From: Winslowiella toletana
GTDB taxonomy: Bacteria > Pseudomonadota > Gammaproteobacteria > Enterobacterales > Enterobacteriaceae
Direction of reading: 5' to 3'
DNA: 64,000 nt
Assembly (NCBI RefSeq): GCF_032164335.1
Contig: NZ_CP134152.1
Coordinates: 1,178,001-1,242,000 of the forward strand
In this document: positions 21,389-32,307 of the stretch, piece after piece
Numbering within the stretch: the first letter of the stretch is position 1
Layout of the letters: each line of letters starts with the position of its first letter
Notes under the pieces: model-generated
The model's input: the letters and a program-made list of their open reading frames with translations, nothing else
The model's database searches: none
What the model was told of the DNA's origin: nothing
Translations under genes and position numbers: made by a program

Positions 21389-21627
21389 TCACTTTCCGGA
21401 GTGAAAGGAGAGAGTTCTGCATCTTTGTCGTCGCTCAGTAAAATCTGGACGCGCTGCTCGGCCTGCTGCAGTTTTTGCTGACCTGTACGCGCCAGTTGCA
21501 CGCCGCGCTCAAATTCGTTCAGCGCCTCTTCCAGCGGCAGATCACCACTTTCCAGACGAGTGACAATCTGTTCAAGCTGCTGCAGTGAGGTCTCAAAACT
21601 GGCGGGCTGTTCGGCTTTTTTCGGCAT
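21385..21627 (-). CDS. xseB: Exodeoxyribonuclease VII small subunit XseB
   Basis: Small helical subunit of 80 residues that binds XseA to form a single-strand-specific exonuclease. [35 protein letters not shown] is the diagnostic coiled coil. It opens the xseB-ispA-dxs operon and is divergent from thiI. Confidence 0.97.
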   Translation of the reverse strand: MPKKAEQPASFETSLQQLEQIVTRLESGDLPLEEALNEFERGVQLARTGQQKLQQAEQRVQILLSDDKDAELSPFTPESE

Positions 21628-21860
21628 AATACGTATCGGCTCAGTGGTTTTTCATCATCTTGCTGGCAGCTATGGTAGCCGACTGGAATTAATTAGCAAA
21701 ATAATGATATGGGCGGCGGTTGCTGAAGCAGTCGCCAGTCAAAGGTGGTATACTTTCGCGCCTCGGATGCAAAGGGCTCAGGCTACTTTGCAATACATTG
21801 ATTTTAACAGCTAAGTGCTGTGCTTTTCAGCCCTTAATTGCCTAACGAACCTGTGCCGCC

Positions 21861-23309
21861 ATGAAGTTTATCATTAAATTGTTCCCCGAAATCACAATCA
21901 AGAGCCAATCTGTGCGCTTGCGCTTCATCAAAATACTGACGGGGAATATTCGTAACGTTCTCAAGCACCACGATGACTCGCTGGCGGTCGTTCGCCATTG
22001 GGATCATATTGAAGTTCGCTCTAAAAACGAAGAGCTGCGCAGCACCATTGTTGATCTGCTGACGCGAATTCCCGGTATTCATCACATTCTGGCCGTCGAA
22101 GACCGCGCTTATACCGATGTTCATGACATCTTCGAGCAGACGCTGGAGCTAAATCGTGAGCGTATTGAAGGCAAAACCTTCTGCGTGCGCGTAAAACGCC
22201 GTGGTAAGCACGAGTTTAGCTCACAGGACGTCGAACGCTATGTCGGTGGTGGACTGAATCAGCATGTCGCCAGCGCACAGGTGAAACTCAATCAGCCACA
22301 GGTGACGGTTAATCTGGAGATTGAAAACGATCGCCTGCTGCTGGTCACTGGCCGCTATGAAGGTATTGGTGGCTTCCCGATCGGTACTCAGGAAGATGTA
22401 CTGTCACTGATCTCCGGTGGTTTTGACTCTGGCGTTTCCAGCTATATGCTGATGCGTCGTGGCTGCCGTGTGCACTACTGTTTCTTCAATCTTGGCGGTG
22501 CAGCGCATGAAATTGGCGTACGTCAGGTCGCACACTACCTGTGGAATCGCTTTGGCAGCTCGCACCGGGTACGGTTTGTGGCGATCAACTTTGAACCGGT
22601 AGTCGGTGAGATTCTGGAAAAAGTCGATGATGGCCAGATGGGCGTGGTGCTGAAGCGTATGATGGTACGTGCGGCTTCGCGCGTGGCTGAGCGTTACGGC
22701 GTACAGGCGCTGGTGACCGGTGAGGCACTGGGTCAGGTTTCCAGCCAGACGCTGACTAACCTGCGGCTGATCGATAATGCCAGCGATACCTTAATTCTGC
22801 GTCCGCTGATTTCGCACGACAAAGAGCATATCATCAATCTGGCGCGCCATATCGGCACCGAAGATTTCGCCCGTACCATGCCGGAATACTGTGGTGTTAT
22901 TTCGAAAAGCCCGACGGTGAAAGCGGTGAAGGCGAAGATTGAAGCGGAAGAGCAGAACTTCGATTTTGCCATTCTCGACCAGGTGGTGCAGGAAGCGACC
23001 AATGTTGATATCCGCGAAATCGCTACCCAGACGCAGGAAGAGGTGGTGGAAGTTGAAACCGTTGCCTCATTTAGCGCAAATGATGTGGTGCTGGATATTC
23101 GCTCAATCGATGAGCAGGACGACAAACCGCTGGAGATTGAGGGGATGGAAGTGAAATCGCTGCCGTTCTACAAGCTCAGCAGCCAGTTTGGCGACCTCGA
23201 TCAGAGTAAAACCTGGTTGCTGTACTGTGATCGTGGCGTGATGAGCCGTTTACAGGCGCTGTATCTGCACGAACAGGGCTTTAAAAACGTGAAGGTTTAT
23301 CGCCCATAG
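21861..23309 (+). CDS. thiI: tRNA 4-thiouridine synthase/thiamine sulfurtransferase ThiI
   Basis: Installs 4-thiouridine at tRNA position 8 and passes sulfur into thiazole synthesis. The 482 residues contain an N-terminal ferredoxin-like/THUMP region, the PP-loop [12 protein letters not shown] near residue 190, and a C-terminal rhodanese domain with catalytic Cys456 in [10 protein letters not shown]; the partner Cys is in MPEYCGVIS. It is divergent from xseB and convergent with yajL. Confidence 0.98.
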   Translation: MKFIIKLFPEITIKSQSVRLRFIKILTGNIRNVLKHHDDSLAVVRHWDHIEVRSKNEELRSTIVDLLTRIPGIHHILAVEDRAYTDVHDIFEQTLELNRERIEGKTFCVRVKRRGKHEFSSQDVERYVGGGLNQHVASAQVKLNQPQVTVNLEIENDRLLLVTGRYEGIGGFPIGTQEDVLSLISGGFDSGVSSYMLMRRGCRVHYCFFNLGGAAHEIGVRQVAHYLWNRFGSSHRVRFVAINFEPVVGEILEKVDDGQMGVVLKRMMVRAASRVAERYGVQALVTGEALGQVSSQTLTNLRLIDNASDTLILRPLISHDKEHIINLARHIGTEDFARTMPEYCGVISKSPTVKAVKAKIEAEEQNFDFAILDQVVQEATNVDIREIATQTQEEVVEVETVASFSANDVVLDIRSIDEQDDKPLEIEGMEVKSLPFYKLSSQFGDLDQSKTWLLYCDRGVMSRLQALYLHEQGFKNVKVYRP

Positions 23310-23314
23310 TTCTG

Positions 23315-23344
23315 AACGGGCGGCGTTTATGTACGCCGCCCGTT
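23315..23344. terminator. Bidirectional hairpin between thiI and yajL
   Basis: AACGGGCGGCGT and ACGCCGCCCGTT form a perfect 12-bp stem with a 6-base loop between convergent genes. T runs are short. The core resembles the hairpins at 17489, 25516 and 33842. Confidence 0.65.
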
Positions 23345-23357
23345 GTTAATGGCTGCC

Positions 23358-23963
23358 TTATTCTACCCACTCGCGATAATCAAAAATCCCGGCGGCTAAC
23401 ACCAGCTGCGACGCTACTTCGTGTGCTTTCTCCTTGCCGACCAACAAATCAATCAGCTTCAGCGCAAAATCAATCGCCGTACCCGGCCCCTGGCTGGTCA
23501 GTAAGTTAACGCGCGGATCCCATACCACGCGGCGATCCATCCATTTTTCTGCTGGTATGGTCTCTTTCAGGCCCGGATAACCGGTCATATTACCGACCGG
23601 AAACAGATCATGGGGAACCAGCACCGTCCCGGCGGCGGCACAGATAGCGGCAACAATGCGGCCGGAAAGATGAAACTGACGCACGCTTTCCACCAGCAGC
23701 GGGCTGTCGCGGAAAGTTTCGGCGCCCTTCAGGCCACCGGGCAGCACGATGGCCGCAAAGTCATTATCCGCCACTTCTACCAGTGGCGCATCGGCCAGCA
23801 GGCGCACGCCGCGTGAGCAGACTATTTCGCGTTCACCATTACTCTCCACGCTGGCGGTGGTGACGTTCAGGCCGCCACGAACCAGTAAGTCGATGGTAGT
23901 GACCGCTTCAGTTTCCTCAGTTCCATGTGCCAGGCAAACCAGCACCGATGCGTTCGCGCTCAT
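23358..23963 (-). CDS. yajL: DJ-1/PfpI-family protein YajL
   Basis: 201-residue member of the DJ-1 superfamily, described as an oxidative-stress chaperone and proposed protein deglycase (the latter is debated). The nucleophile-elbow Cys lies in [16 protein letters not shown], and [21 protein letters not shown] is conserved. The start lies 47 bp inside the end of panE, so the two are probably cotranscribed. Confidence 0.95.
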   Translation of the reverse strand: MSANASVLVCLAHGTEETEAVTTIDLLVRGGLNVTTASVESNGEREIVCSRGVRLLADAPLVEVADNDFAAIVLPGGLKGAETFRDSPLLVESVRQFHLSGRIVAAICAAAGTVLVPHDLFPVGNMTGYPGLKETIPAEKWMDRRVVWDPRVNLLTSQGPGTAIDFALKLIDLLVGKEKAHEVASQLVLAAGIFDYREWVE

Positions 23964-24837
23964 AATCTTGCTCCTTTCGCTTAATCAATTCATACAGACG
24001 ACTGTTTTCCGGCGTAGCAATCCCCTGGGCGCGTGCGCGACGTAGCAGATAGCCGGTAATATATTCAATTTCCGTGCGGCGTTCGGCGCGGATATCTTGC
24101 AGCATCGACGAGGTATTCCCGGCGGTGCTTTCGATGACCGCGAGAACATAATCCAGCAGGCTGTCCGGCGAGGTGTGCTGGCCTTCGCGTTCCATAACGG
24201 TGGCAATTTCTTCGCACAGGCGCACGATCTGCTCGCGGTGTGCCAGCAGGTCGCCATTGCTACAGTTCCAGATCACCGTCAACGGGTTTATCACGCAGTT
24301 AACTGCCAGCTTCTGCCAGCTGGCCGACGCCATATGATTATGCCAGGCAACGTCAGGCAGCGCCTGATGCAGCACTTCCGCCAGATCGCTCAGCCCGGCA
24401 CTTTCTGGCGTGCCGGGGCCGATATGGGTGACACCGTTGGCAACATGAATAATCACGGTGCCATCACGTTTAGCGGCATGGGTAGTAATACCTTGCAGAA
24501 TCGGCTGTGGCAGATCTTTCAGCTCATCCAGCGTGCCCATGCCGTTATGCAGCAGTAAAATCGGGCAGTCAGCAGGTAACTGTGTTTGCAGGCTGCGCAA
24601 GGCTTCAGAAACCTGCCACGCCTTAAGCGTCACCAGTAATAATTCGGTTTGCGCCAAAAACTGCGGATCGTTGGCAATCCAGGTCTGATTAACCGTATTG
24701 CCTTCAAGGTCGATAATGTTCGCAGAACAGTAGGGCTGCGGAACTCTCAGCCATCCCTGAACGTCATTTCCCTGTTTATGGAGGGCAGATAACCAAATTT
24801 GCCCCAACGCACCGCAACCCAGAACGGTAATTTTCAT
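23917..24837 (-). CDS. panE: 2-dehydropantoate 2-reductase PanE
   Basis: Reduces ketopantoate to pantoate with NADPH in pantothenate and coenzyme A synthesis. The 306 residues start with the nucleotide-binding motif GCGALG in [26 protein letters not shown] with the catalytic Lys, [10 protein letters not shown], and [12 protein letters not shown] in the C-terminal domain are typical. The 3' end overlaps yajL, as expected for this pair. Confidence 0.96.
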   Translation of the reverse strand: MKITVLGCGALGQIWLSALHKQGNDVQGWLRVPQPYCSANIIDLEGNTVNQTWIANDPQFLAQTELLLVTLKAWQVSEALRSLQTQLPADCPILLLHNGMGTLDELKDLPQPILQGITTHAAKRDGTVIIHVANGVTHIGPGTPESAGLSDLAEVLHQALPDVAWHNHMASASWQKLAVNCVINPLTVIWNCSNGDLLAHREQIVRLCEEIATVMEREGQHTSPDSLLDYVLAVIESTAGNTSSMLQDIRAERRTEIEYITGYLLRRARAQGIATPENSRLYELIKRKEQDYERERIGAGLPGTWN

Positions 24838-24974
24838 TATTCCTCCCCGCGTACGGGTTTATACACTGCGCCTCACCCGGCACAGTTTTAATTATAGCTT
24901 TCTCTGCTGGCGGTTTTCTTTGAACCAGACAACCGAGTATTATGCATGTCACTTTAGAATCTGGAGAATAAATC

Positions 24975-25466
24975 ATGCCATCTTTCGATATTGTTTCTGA
25001 AATCGACATGCAAGAAGTACGCAATGCGGTGGAAAATGCCAACCGCGAGCTGTCCACCCGCTTTGATTTTCGTAACGTTACCGCCAGCTTTGAGCTGAAT
25101 GAGCAAAACGAATCGATAAAAGTGATCAGTGAATCAGATTTCCAGGTAAAACAGCTGGTGGATATCCTGCGCGAGAAGCTGCTGAAGCGTGGTATCGAGG
25201 GTGCCTCACTCGATGTGGCAGAGCAGATTGAACATAGCGGTAAAACCTGGAGCGTCGAAGCCAAAATGAAACAGGGCATCGAGACCGAAATGGCGAAGAA
25301 GATCGTTAAGCTGATCAAAGACAGCAAAATTAAAGTGCAGTCGCAGATTCAGGGCGATGAAGTGCGGGTTAACGGTAAGTCGCGTGATGATTTGCAGAGC
25401 GCGATGGCGTTAGTGCGCAATGGCGATTTGGGACAGCCGTTCCAGTTCAAAAACTTCCGCGACTGA
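24975..25466 (+). CDS. yajQ: Nucleotide-binding protein YajQ
   Basis: 163-residue UPF0234 protein with two ferredoxin-like domains. It opens [22 protein letters not shown], and has [11 protein letters not shown] and QVQGDEVRV-like ([17 protein letters not shown]) motifs. Relatives in Xanthomonas and Pseudomonas bind cyclic di-GMP; in enterics the role is unclear. It is divergent from panE and convergent with yajR. Confidence 0.96.
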   Translation: MPSFDIVSEIDMQEVRNAVENANRELSTRFDFRNVTASFELNEQNESIKVISESDFQVKQLVDILREKLLKRGIEGASLDVAEQIEHSGKTWSVEAKMKQGIETEMAKKIVKLIKDSKIKVQSQIQGDEVRVNGKSRDDLQSAMALVRNGDLGQPFQFKNFRD

Positions 25467-25515
25467 TAACAGAGGCGGCGAAATCGACTGCCGCCTTAAC
25501 ATAAAGTTTGCGTAG

Positions 25516-25535
25516 CGGCGGCGTTTACGCCGCCG
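25516..25535. terminator. GC-rich hairpin between yajQ and yajR
   Basis: CGGCGGCGT and ACGCCGCCG form a 9-bp perfect stem with a TT loop. No T run lies on either side. It is close to the yajR stop. Confidence 0.5.
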
Positions 25536-25542
25536 AAAACGA

Positions 25543-26907
25543 CTACGCCGAGGCTACCAGCGCCTCTAACTCAACGCGGTTGGTCATCTTGCTGTCAATT
25601 TTAACATACGCACTTTTCTCTTCCGGCACGATAAACACTGCCGCGACGCCAGGCTGTGCTTTCAGCCGCTGCTCAACTTTCTCGAAACTGCCCTGAGCAT
25701 CATTGAGCGTAATGCGCAAACTGCTGACGTAAGGCGGTTCATGCATACTGAAGCTGACAAACAGCCACACCGCGGCCAGCACTGCACCCAGCAGGAAAAC
25801 GCTCTGCGCATCAACATTGCCAAAAATCCAGCCGCCAAGGCTACCGCCAATCGCCACGCCAATAAACTGGCTGGTGGAGTAAACCCCCATCGCCGTCCCT
25901 TTGTAGCCCGGAGGTGACTCTTTACTGATCAGCGACGGCAAAATCGCCTCCATCAGATTGAAGGCGAGGAAGAACAGCTGCACGCCAAACACCAGGGTCC
26001 AGAAGTGGTTACCTGCGCCCCACAGCACAATCTCAGCTATCAGGATCAGCGCCACGCAGCCGACAAAAACGCGCTTCATACGGCGTTTCACTTCCGCATA
26101 GATGATAAACGGGATCACAGCGGCAAAGGCAATCAGCATGGTAGCCAGATAGACTTTCCAGTGCTGCTCAGGCGGAAAACCGGCCTGTTCAAATTGTCCA
26201 GGTAGCGCGACGAAACTCGACATCAACAGAATGTGCAGGCAAAGGATGCCAAAATTGAGCTTCAGCAGGCGTGGATTAGCCAGCACCTCACGAATACTGG
26301 CTTTGACCATGCCGGATTCACGATTCAACACATGGTGCGTCGAGGAGGGCACCACCAGCAGGGTGATCACGATGCCGAGTGTTGCGAGGATGGCAATCAT
26401 CCAGAACAGCGCATGCAGGCCCAACGCATGAGTGACAATTGGGCCGACCACCATCGCAATGGCAAAAGTAACACCAAAACTGATGCCGATAAATGCCATC
26501 GCTTTGGTGCGATTCTGTTCGCGAGTTAAATCCGACAACAGCGCCATTACCGCAGCCGCAATCGCGCCGGAGCCTTGTAAAGCACGGCCAAGAATGACTC
26601 CCCAGATGGAGGTGGTGCAGGCGGCAATCACGCTACCCAGCACAAACACTAACAGCCCGCCAACGATCAGCGGTTTACGGCCAATACGGTCTGAAAGCAG
26701 GCCAAAGGGAATCTGGAAGATAGCTTGCGCCAGCCCGTAAATACCAATCGCCAGCCCAATCAGCGCTTCGCTGGCTCCCTGTAACGCCATGCCATAAGTG
26801 GTCAGTACCGGTAAGACCATAAACATTCCCAGCATACGCAGGGAAAAAACGGTCCCTAAACCCCAGGTCGCGCGTAGCTCGACTGGAGTCATTTTATTAT
26901 CGTTCAT
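25543..26907 (-). CDS. yajR: MFS transporter YajR with C-terminal YAM domain
   Basis: Inner-membrane major facilitator of 454 residues with 12 hydrophobic segments and the motif-A loop GLLSDRIGRKPLI (about 74-86). A soluble C-terminal domain of about 60 residues (LRITLNDAQGSFEKVEQ onward), ferredoxin-like, is the YAM domain known from YajR. It is a proton-driven drug-efflux-type family with unknown natural substrate. Confidence 0.93.
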   Translation of the reverse strand: MNDNKMTPVELRATWGLGTVFSLRMLGMFMVLPVLTTYGMALQGASEALIGLAIGIYGLAQAIFQIPFGLLSDRIGRKPLIVGGLLVFVLGSVIAACTTSIWGVILGRALQGSGAIAAAVMALLSDLTREQNRTKAMAFIGISFGVTFAIAMVVGPIVTHALGLHALFWMIAILATLGIVITLLVVPSSTHHVLNRESGMVKASIREVLANPRLLKLNFGILCLHILLMSSFVALPGQFEQAGFPPEQHWKVYLATMLIAFAAVIPFIIYAEVKRRMKRVFVGCVALILIAEIVLWGAGNHFWTLVFGVQLFFLAFNLMEAILPSLISKESPPGYKGTAMGVYSTSQFIGVAIGGSLGGWIFGNVDAQSVFLLGAVLAAVWLFVSFSMHEPPYVSSLRITLNDAQGSFEKVEQRLKAQPGVAAVFIVPEEKSAYVKIDSKMTNRVELEALVASA

Positions 26908-27044
26908 TAAAACCTCAGTTAGAGTCTATTCCACCAGGTACTATTGGTCAGGCGAATAACCTGATGGAATAGCATCTTCATTCATTGGGTCATTTTAAGT
27001 ATCAGGGCAGGGCAGGTAAAACATAAGTGTTTAAGCAGTGGTAA

Positions 27045-27075
27045 CAAAAAGAAAGGGCGCGATAAACGCGCCCTT
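27045..27075 (-). terminator. Terminator of the cyo operon
   Basis: On the minus strand AAGGGCGCG and CGCGCCCTT form a 9-bp stem around a 5-base loop, followed by TCTTTTTG. It lies 17 bp past the cyoE stop. Confidence 0.85.
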
Positions 27076-27092
27076 AGTGATGTGCTTTGTCG

Positions 27093-27983
27093 TTACCAGA
27101 CGTAAGTCAGCAGATCTTTAGAGGCAGGAGCCATAAAGTCTACAGACATCATCACGCTCAGTGAGGTAATGGCGACGATGGAGAAGACAAACAGTTTACG
27201 AGCCCAAACGCGATCGTTTGAAGTGTTGTAACCTTTCAGTGCCATCCCCAGCCACCACACGCTCACCGCAGCTGCAACCACCAGATATTTGTAACCCGCG
27301 TAACCGCTGAGGGTCAGCATCAGCGTGGCTACCATAAACGCGATGATATACACCGTGATATGGTGTTTTGCCACCGAAATGCCTTTTACCACTGGCAGAA
27401 CCGGGATATTCGCTGCCTGATAATCTTTAAAGCGGAAGATAGCAATCGCATAGGAATGCGGCATCTGCCACAGGCTAAAGATAGCCAGCAGGATCAATGC
27501 TCCGGCATCAAACTCGTTGGTCACCGCACAGTAGCCGATAACCGGCGGCGCTGCGCCGGAAAGACTACCGACTAACGTGCCGTATACTGATTTACGCTTC
27601 ATATACAGACTGTATACGCCGACATAAACCACGAAGCCCATCACCGCCAGCCACATGGCCAGCGGATTAGCGCCAAGGTACAGCAACGCAAAGCCAGCAA
27701 TACCCAGAACGGTTGCATAAACCAGGATTACTGTCGGCGAGATAAGTCCTTTGACCATCACTCGGTTTTTCGTTCTCTCCATTTTTTTGTCGATATCGCG
27801 GTCGATAAAGTTGTTGTAAACACAACCTGATGCGACCACCAGAGAGACACCGACTAAGGTGGTGAGAAACAGGGAATAATCGATGTTGCCCTTAGAGGCC
27901 AACAGGAATCCCCCGATGACAGAAATTAAATTTCCGAAAATAATTCCTGGTTTCGTTACTTGCAGGTATTGCTTAATCATCAC
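27093..27983 (-). CDS. cyoE: Protoheme IX farnesyltransferase CyoE
   Basis: Makes heme O by attaching farnesyl diphosphate to heme B, for the cytochrome bo oxidase. This polytopic membrane protein of 296 residues has the UbiA-type Asp-rich motifs [15 protein letters not shown] and, later, [14 protein letters not shown]. The farnesyl donor is made by IspA, encoded 6 kb away. It lies 10 bp after cyoD, last in the operon. Confidence 0.97.
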   Translation of the reverse strand: MMIKQYLQVTKPGIIFGNLISVIGGFLLASKGNIDYSLFLTTLVGVSLVVASGCVYNNFIDRDIDKKMERTKNRVMVKGLISPTVILVYATVLGIAGFALLYLGANPLAMWLAVMGFVVYVGVYSLYMKRKSVYGTLVGSLSGAAPPVIGYCAVTNEFDAGALILLAIFSLWQMPHSYAIAIFRFKDYQAANIPVLPVVKGISVAKHHITVYIIAFMVATLMLTLSGYAGYKYLVVAAAVSVWWLGMALKGYNTSNDRVWARKLFVFSIVAITSLSVMMSVDFMAPASKDLLTYVW

Positions 27984-27993
27984 AGGCGACTCT

Positions 27994-28323
27994 TTAGTGA
28001 ACCATCATGTTGTAGTTGAGGTTCCACATGATCCATATCGAGCCAACAACAACGATCAGGATAATGATTGCTGCGAACACAATAGCAACCATATTCCAAC
28101 CTTCATCCGAAGAGGTATTCAGGTGCAGGAAGTACGCCAGATGCACCAGCACCTGAACGACCGCACAAACCAGAACCACACCCAGGATAGTACCGTGAGA
28201 AGCACCGCCATCCATAACCATCCAGAATGGGATACCCGTCAGGATGATCGACAGAACAAAGCCGATCATATATGACTTCACGCTACCGTGAGATGCACCA
28301 TGTTCGTTTGCAGAATGACTCAT
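27994..28323 (-). CDS. cyoD: Cytochrome bo3 oxidase subunit IV CyoD
   Basis: 109-residue accessory subunit with three membrane helices. It begins [18 protein letters not shown]. The start ATG overlaps the cyoC stop by one base (TAATG), so it was preferred over an upstream in-frame ATG inside cyoC. Confidence 0.96.
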   Translation of the reverse strand: MSHSANEHGASHGSVKSYMIGFVLSIILTGIPFWMVMDGGASHGTILGVVLVCAVVQVLVHLAYFLHLNTSSDEGWNMVAIVFAAIIILIVVVGSIWIMWNLNYNMMVH

Positions 28324-28937
28324 TACATGGCCCCCATCAGATAGACAACGGTGAATACGCAGATCCATACCACATCAAGGAAGTGCCAGAACATGCTCAG
28401 GCACATGATACGGGTGCGGTTGGTCGCGTTCAGGCCGCGACGGGAGATCTGATACATCAGTACCAGCATCCAGATCAGACCAGAGGTCACGTGCAGACCG
28501 TGCGTGCCGACTAAGGTAAAGAAGGCAGACAGGAAGCCGCTACGCTGTGGACCAAAGCCTTCAGCGATCAGATGATGGAATTCGTAGATCTCCATACCGA
28601 TAAAGCCGACACCAAACAGGAAAGTCAGTGCCAGCCAGCCGTTAACCGCTGCTTTAGCACCTTTGTTCATGCTGATAACAGCAAAACCATAGGTAATAGA
28701 GCTAAATAACAGCAGTGCGGTTTCTACCAGTACAAACGGCAGTTCAAAAATATCTTTACCAGACGGGCCGCCAGCAGTGCTGTTGACCATTACTGCATAG
28801 GTCGCAAACAGGGTTGCGAAGATAATGCAGTCACTCATCAGGTAGATCCAGAAGCCAAAGACTTTATTGGCTCCTGCATCGTGATGCCCATGCTCCGCAT
28901 GGGCGTCGTGGTGTTTATTCAGAGTTTCAGTTGACAT
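28323..28937 (-). CDS. cyoC: Cytochrome bo3 oxidase subunit III CyoC
   Basis: 204-residue subunit with five membrane helices. A His-rich N terminus ([14 protein letters not shown]) precedes [42 protein letters not shown] is the heme-copper subunit III signature. The start overlaps the cyoB stop by one base. Confidence 0.97.
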   Translation of the reverse strand: MSTETLNKHHDAHAEHGHHDAGANKVFGFWIYLMSDCIIFATLFATYAVMVNSTAGGPSGKDIFELPFVLVETALLLFSSITYGFAVISMNKGAKAAVNGWLALTFLFGVGFIGMEIYEFHHLIAEGFGPQRSGFLSAFFTLVGTHGLHVTSGLIWMLVLMYQISRRGLNATNRTRIMCLSMFWHFLDVVWICVFTVVYLMGAM

Positions 28938-30919
28938 TATTTCAGGCCTGCTTTGGTAATTTCGTCAAAGTGCTGATTCTCGATTTTCTCGACTTCTGCA
29001 ACCGGTACGTAGTAGTCCACGTCTTCGTCAAAGCTCTTAATCACCCAAGTCAGGATCATACCGAGGAATGACAGACCAACTAACCACCAGATGTGCCAGA
29101 TTGCAGCAAAACCAAAGATCAGGCTGAAGAAGCCAATTACGACACCCGCGCCGCTGTTTTTCGGCATGTGGATTTCTTCGTAATGAGCAGGCTGCTTGTA
29201 TGCTTCACCTTTCTCTTTGATTTCCCAGAAAGCATCACGTTCGTGAATTTCTGGAATTACGGCAAAGTTATAGAACGGCGGTGGAGAAGAGGTTGCCCAC
29301 TCCAGCGTACGGCCGCCCCACGGGTCGCCAGTCACATCACGGTTCAGCTCACGGTCACGGACAGAAACGTAGAACTGAATTGCCTGACAAATCACACCAC
29401 ATGCAATCAGTGCCGCACCGAAGGCTGCAACAACCAGCATCGAGTGGAACTGAGGATCGATATCCTGGCTCAGACGACGGGTCATACCCATAAAGCCAAG
29501 CACGTACAGCGGCATAAAGGCAGTGAAGAAGCCGATGATCCAGAACCAGAACGCGCGTTTACCCCAGGTTTCGTTCAGGGTGAAGCCGAATGCTTTCGGG
29601 AACCAGTAAGTCACACCAGCAAAACAACCGAACACCACACCACCGATAATCACGTTATGGAAGTGTGCAATCAGGAACAGACTGTTGTGCAGCACGAAGT
29701 CAGCACCTGGAACCGCCAGCAGAACACCGGTCATACCACCAACAGAGAAGGTGACCAGGAAGCCAACAGTCCACAGCATGGCAGAGTGCATCACGATGCG
29801 GCCCTGGTACATGGTGAACAGCCAGTTAAAGATTTTAACACCGGTCGGAATGGCGATAATCATCGTCATAATACCGAAGAAGGCGTTAACGTTCGCACCT
29901 GCACCCATGGTGAAGAAGTGGTGCAGCCACACGATAAAGGACAGGATGGTAATAACTACCGTTGCCCATACCAGTGAGGTGTAACCAAACAGACGTTTTT
30001 TAGAGAAGGTTGCAACCACTTCGGAGAACACACCGAAGACCGGCAGAACCAGGATGTACACTTCCGGATGACCCCAAACCCAAATCAGGTTGACGTACAT
30101 CATCATGTTGCCGCCCATATCATTGGTAAAGAAATGGAAGCCCAGATAGCGATCAAGGGTCAGCAACGCCAGTGTTACGGTCAACACCGGGAAAGAAGCG
30201 ATAATCAGAACGTTAGTACACAGAGATGCCCAGGTAAATACTGGCATCTTGAACATGGTCATGCCCGGTGCACGCATTTTCAGGATAGTAACGAAGAAGT
30301 TAATCCCGGTTAATGTCGTACCGATACCGGACAACTGCAGGCTCCATATCCAGTAGTCGACCCCGACCCCCGGACTGTACTCCGCGCCAGAGAGCGGTGG
30401 ATAAGCCAGCCAGCCGGTCTGTGCGAATTCGCCCACACCCAGTGACAGGTTAACCAGCACCACACCGACAGCAGTAAACCAGAAGCTGAGGTTGTTCAGG
30501 AACGGGAAGGCCACGTCGCGTGCGCCAATCTGCAAAGGAACAGCGATGTTCATCAGACCGACAACAAACGGCATCGCCACGAAGAAGATCATAATCACGC
30601 CGTGGGCGGTGAAGATCTGATCGTAGTGATGGGGTGGCAAGAAGCCGGCTTCACCTGCGGAGGCCAGAACCTGCTGGCTACGCATCATTACCGCATCGGC
30701 AAAGCCGCGCAGCAACATGACGAAAGCCATAATGATATACATGATACCGAGGCGTTTGTGGTCGACGGAAGTCAGCCACTCGGTCCACAGGTATTTCCAC
30801 TTACCGAAGTAAGTTAATGCACCAGCAAGTGCCAGACCACCAAGAATAATGGCGGCAACCGTAATCACGATAATTGGCTCGTGTAACGGTACTGCATCCA
30901 GTGTTAATTTTCCCAACAT
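28937..30919 (-). CDS. cyoB: Cytochrome bo3 oxidase subunit I CyoB
   Basis: Catalytic subunit of the proton-pumping ubiquinol oxidase, 660 residues and about 15 membrane helices, carrying heme b, heme o3 and CuB. The first heme ligand is in [11 protein letters not shown]; the CuB His and cross-linked-Tyr region is [15 protein letters not shown] of LHHFFTMG and the final pair in [11 protein letters not shown] complete the metal sites. Adjacent genes encode all partners. Confidence 0.98.
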   Translation of the reverse strand: MLGKLTLDAVPLHEPIIVITVAAIILGGLALAGALTYFGKWKYLWTEWLTSVDHKRLGIMYIIMAFVMLLRGFADAVMMRSQQVLASAGEAGFLPPHHYDQIFTAHGVIMIFFVAMPFVVGLMNIAVPLQIGARDVAFPFLNNLSFWFTAVGVVLVNLSLGVGEFAQTGWLAYPPLSGAEYSPGVGVDYWIWSLQLSGIGTTLTGINFFVTILKMRAPGMTMFKMPVFTWASLCTNVLIIASFPVLTVTLALLTLDRYLGFHFFTNDMGGNMMMYVNLIWVWGHPEVYILVLPVFGVFSEVVATFSKKRLFGYTSLVWATVVITILSFIVWLHHFFTMGAGANVNAFFGIMTMIIAIPTGVKIFNWLFTMYQGRIVMHSAMLWTVGFLVTFSVGGMTGVLLAVPGADFVLHNSLFLIAHFHNVIIGGVVFGCFAGVTYWFPKAFGFTLNETWGKRAFWFWIIGFFTAFMPLYVLGFMGMTRRLSQDIDPQFHSMLVVAAFGAALIACGVICQAIQFYVSVRDRELNRDVTGDPWGGRTLEWATSSPPPFYNFAVIPEIHERDAFWEIKEKGEAYKQPAHYEEIHMPKNSGAGVVIGFFSLIFGFAAIWHIWWLVGLSFLGMILTWVIKSFDEDVDYYVPVAEVEKIENQHFDEITKAGLK

Positions 30920-30923
30920 CGTG

Positions 30924-31850
30924 TTATTCCTCAGCTCCAGCGTGAGAGGCTTCGCTCATGTCCATGCCTTCGTGTTCAGACATGTCCATCTTCCCGTGGC
31001 TCATCTTGAATTTGCCAATGACTTGCTTGAACAATTCAGGATTAGCGGTAGAGAAGAACTCAACTGGATGATTCTCGCTAGGTGCAGCGATTTTTTCGAA
31101 TTCATCCATCGTGGTTAAGGTATTTGGCGACTGCTTCACTTTAGCGACCCACTGCTCAAATGCCGCATTGTCAGCAGTTGCGATGGCTTTAAACTTCATG
31201 CCAGAGAAGCCTTTACCACTAAAGTTGGAAGAGATGCCGTCAAACGTGCCGGGTTCATTCGCAATCAAGTGCAGTTTAGTCTGCATACCCGCCATAGCGT
31301 AAATCTGGCTACCAAGGGTAGGAATGAAGAAGGAGTTCATCACGGAATTAGAGGTGATCTTAAAGTTCACTGGCGTGTTCGCCGGGAAGGCGATCTGGTT
31401 TACGGTTGCAATACCCTGCTCAGGGTAGATAAACAGCCATTTCCAGTCCAGCGCCACCACATCAATTTCGATAGGCTTGACATCAGAGACCAGCGGTTTG
31501 CTTGGTTCCAGCGCGTGGGTTGATTTCCACGTCAGAATACCAAGGAACACGATGATCAGGATCGGCACAGTCCAGACTACGGCTTCCACTTTATTCGAGT
31601 GTGACCAGTTAGGGCTGTATTTTGCCTTGGTGTTGGACTCCCGATATTTCCAGGCGAACACCACTGCCATTAAGACTGCCGGAATAACGACGATCAACAT
31701 CAAACCGAAAGCGGTCAGTATCAGCGAACGTTGCTCCAATGCAATCTGTCCTTTGGGATTTAACAATGCACTATCACAGCCACTTAACAATAAAGTGCCT
31801 GCAATTAATGACAAAATCCCCAAACTTTTATTGTATTTCATGAGTCTCAT
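30924..31850 (-). CDS. cyoA: Cytochrome bo3 oxidase subunit II CyoA
   Basis: 308-residue lipoprotein subunit; the lipobox LLSGC places the modified Cys at residue 25. Two membrane helices precede a periplasmic cupredoxin-like domain that, in the quinol-oxidase branch, lacks CuA ligands. It ends with a Met/His-rich tail ([19 protein letters not shown]). It is first gene of cyoABCDE. Confidence 0.97.
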   Translation of the reverse strand: MRLMKYNKSLGILSLIAGTLLLSGCDSALLNPKGQIALEQRSLILTAFGLMLIVVIPAVLMAVVFAWKYRESNTKAKYSPNWSHSNKVEAVVWTVPILIIVFLGILTWKSTHALEPSKPLVSDVKPIEIDVVALDWKWLFIYPEQGIATVNQIAFPANTPVNFKITSNSVMNSFFIPTLGSQIYAMAGMQTKLHLIANEPGTFDGISSNFSGKGFSGMKFKAIATADNAAFEQWVAKVKQSPNTLTTMDEFEKIAAPSENHPVEFFSTANPELFKQVIGKFKMSHGKMDMSEHEGMDMSEASHAGAEE

Positions 31851-31898
31851 TTAACGACCTCAATGACAAGGGCTCTATTGTCGTTTAAGTGTGGCGGC

Positions 31899-31927
31899 AT
31901 TTTACGGCAAGGTTTCGGCACTGTAAA
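31899..31927 (-). promoter_or_regulatory. Likely sigma-70 promoter of cyoABCDE
   Basis: On the minus strand TTTACA (5/6 to TTGACA) and TAAAAT (5/6 to TATAAT) are spaced by exactly 17 bp, 48 bp upstream of the cyoA start. Confidence 0.65.
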
Positions 31928-32277
31928 CCAGCTTAAGATTGTGTCAGGCCAGTGTTGACACCTTTTGCTAAGGGTGTCACAGATGTTACTCATAATGACA
32001 AAATATTAACGACCACAATGAGTTGGCGCTAATATAACAGAAATGGCTTATTTTTTCTGAGGAAAAAACCGTGGCGATATAACCATCGAATTTACTACTC
32101 AAATATTTAACAAATCTGTATCATTTGGGTGATATTAAATATACAAAAATAATAACGTACCGGTTTTTAATATAGTACAAAAAACAACATAGTTGCCGAC
32201 GTCTTTTTTTTAAAAATAACCTGAACGGGGTAAATGATTTACAGCGGAAATTTTGTCTCGCTGGTGAAAAGATGAAC

Positions 32278-32300
32278 GGCCCGTCATGTGGTAACAGGCC
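32278..32300 (-). terminator. Possible ampG terminator
   Basis: On the minus strand GGCCTGT and ACGGGCC pair with one or two wobbles around a 9-base loop just past the ampG stop. The following T run is weak. Confidence 0.35.
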
Positions 32301-32307
32301 GAAATTT

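Larger units (their letters stand above)
31851..32307 (-). other. cyoA upstream region
   Basis: 457 bases without a gene, strongly A+T rich in the middle. It holds the promoter above and an inverted repeat TGACACC/GGTGTCA (31956-31979). Further upstream, TAATATTTTGTCATTA-like sequence on the minus strand loosely resembles an ArcA site. E. coli cyo is repressed by ArcA and Fnr, so regulation here is likely, but the sites are not certain. Confidence 0.45.

Noticed and set aside
29093..29977. 294-codon plus-strand ORF in cyoB
   Set aside because: Antisense shadow of cyoB; no ribosome site or family likeness.
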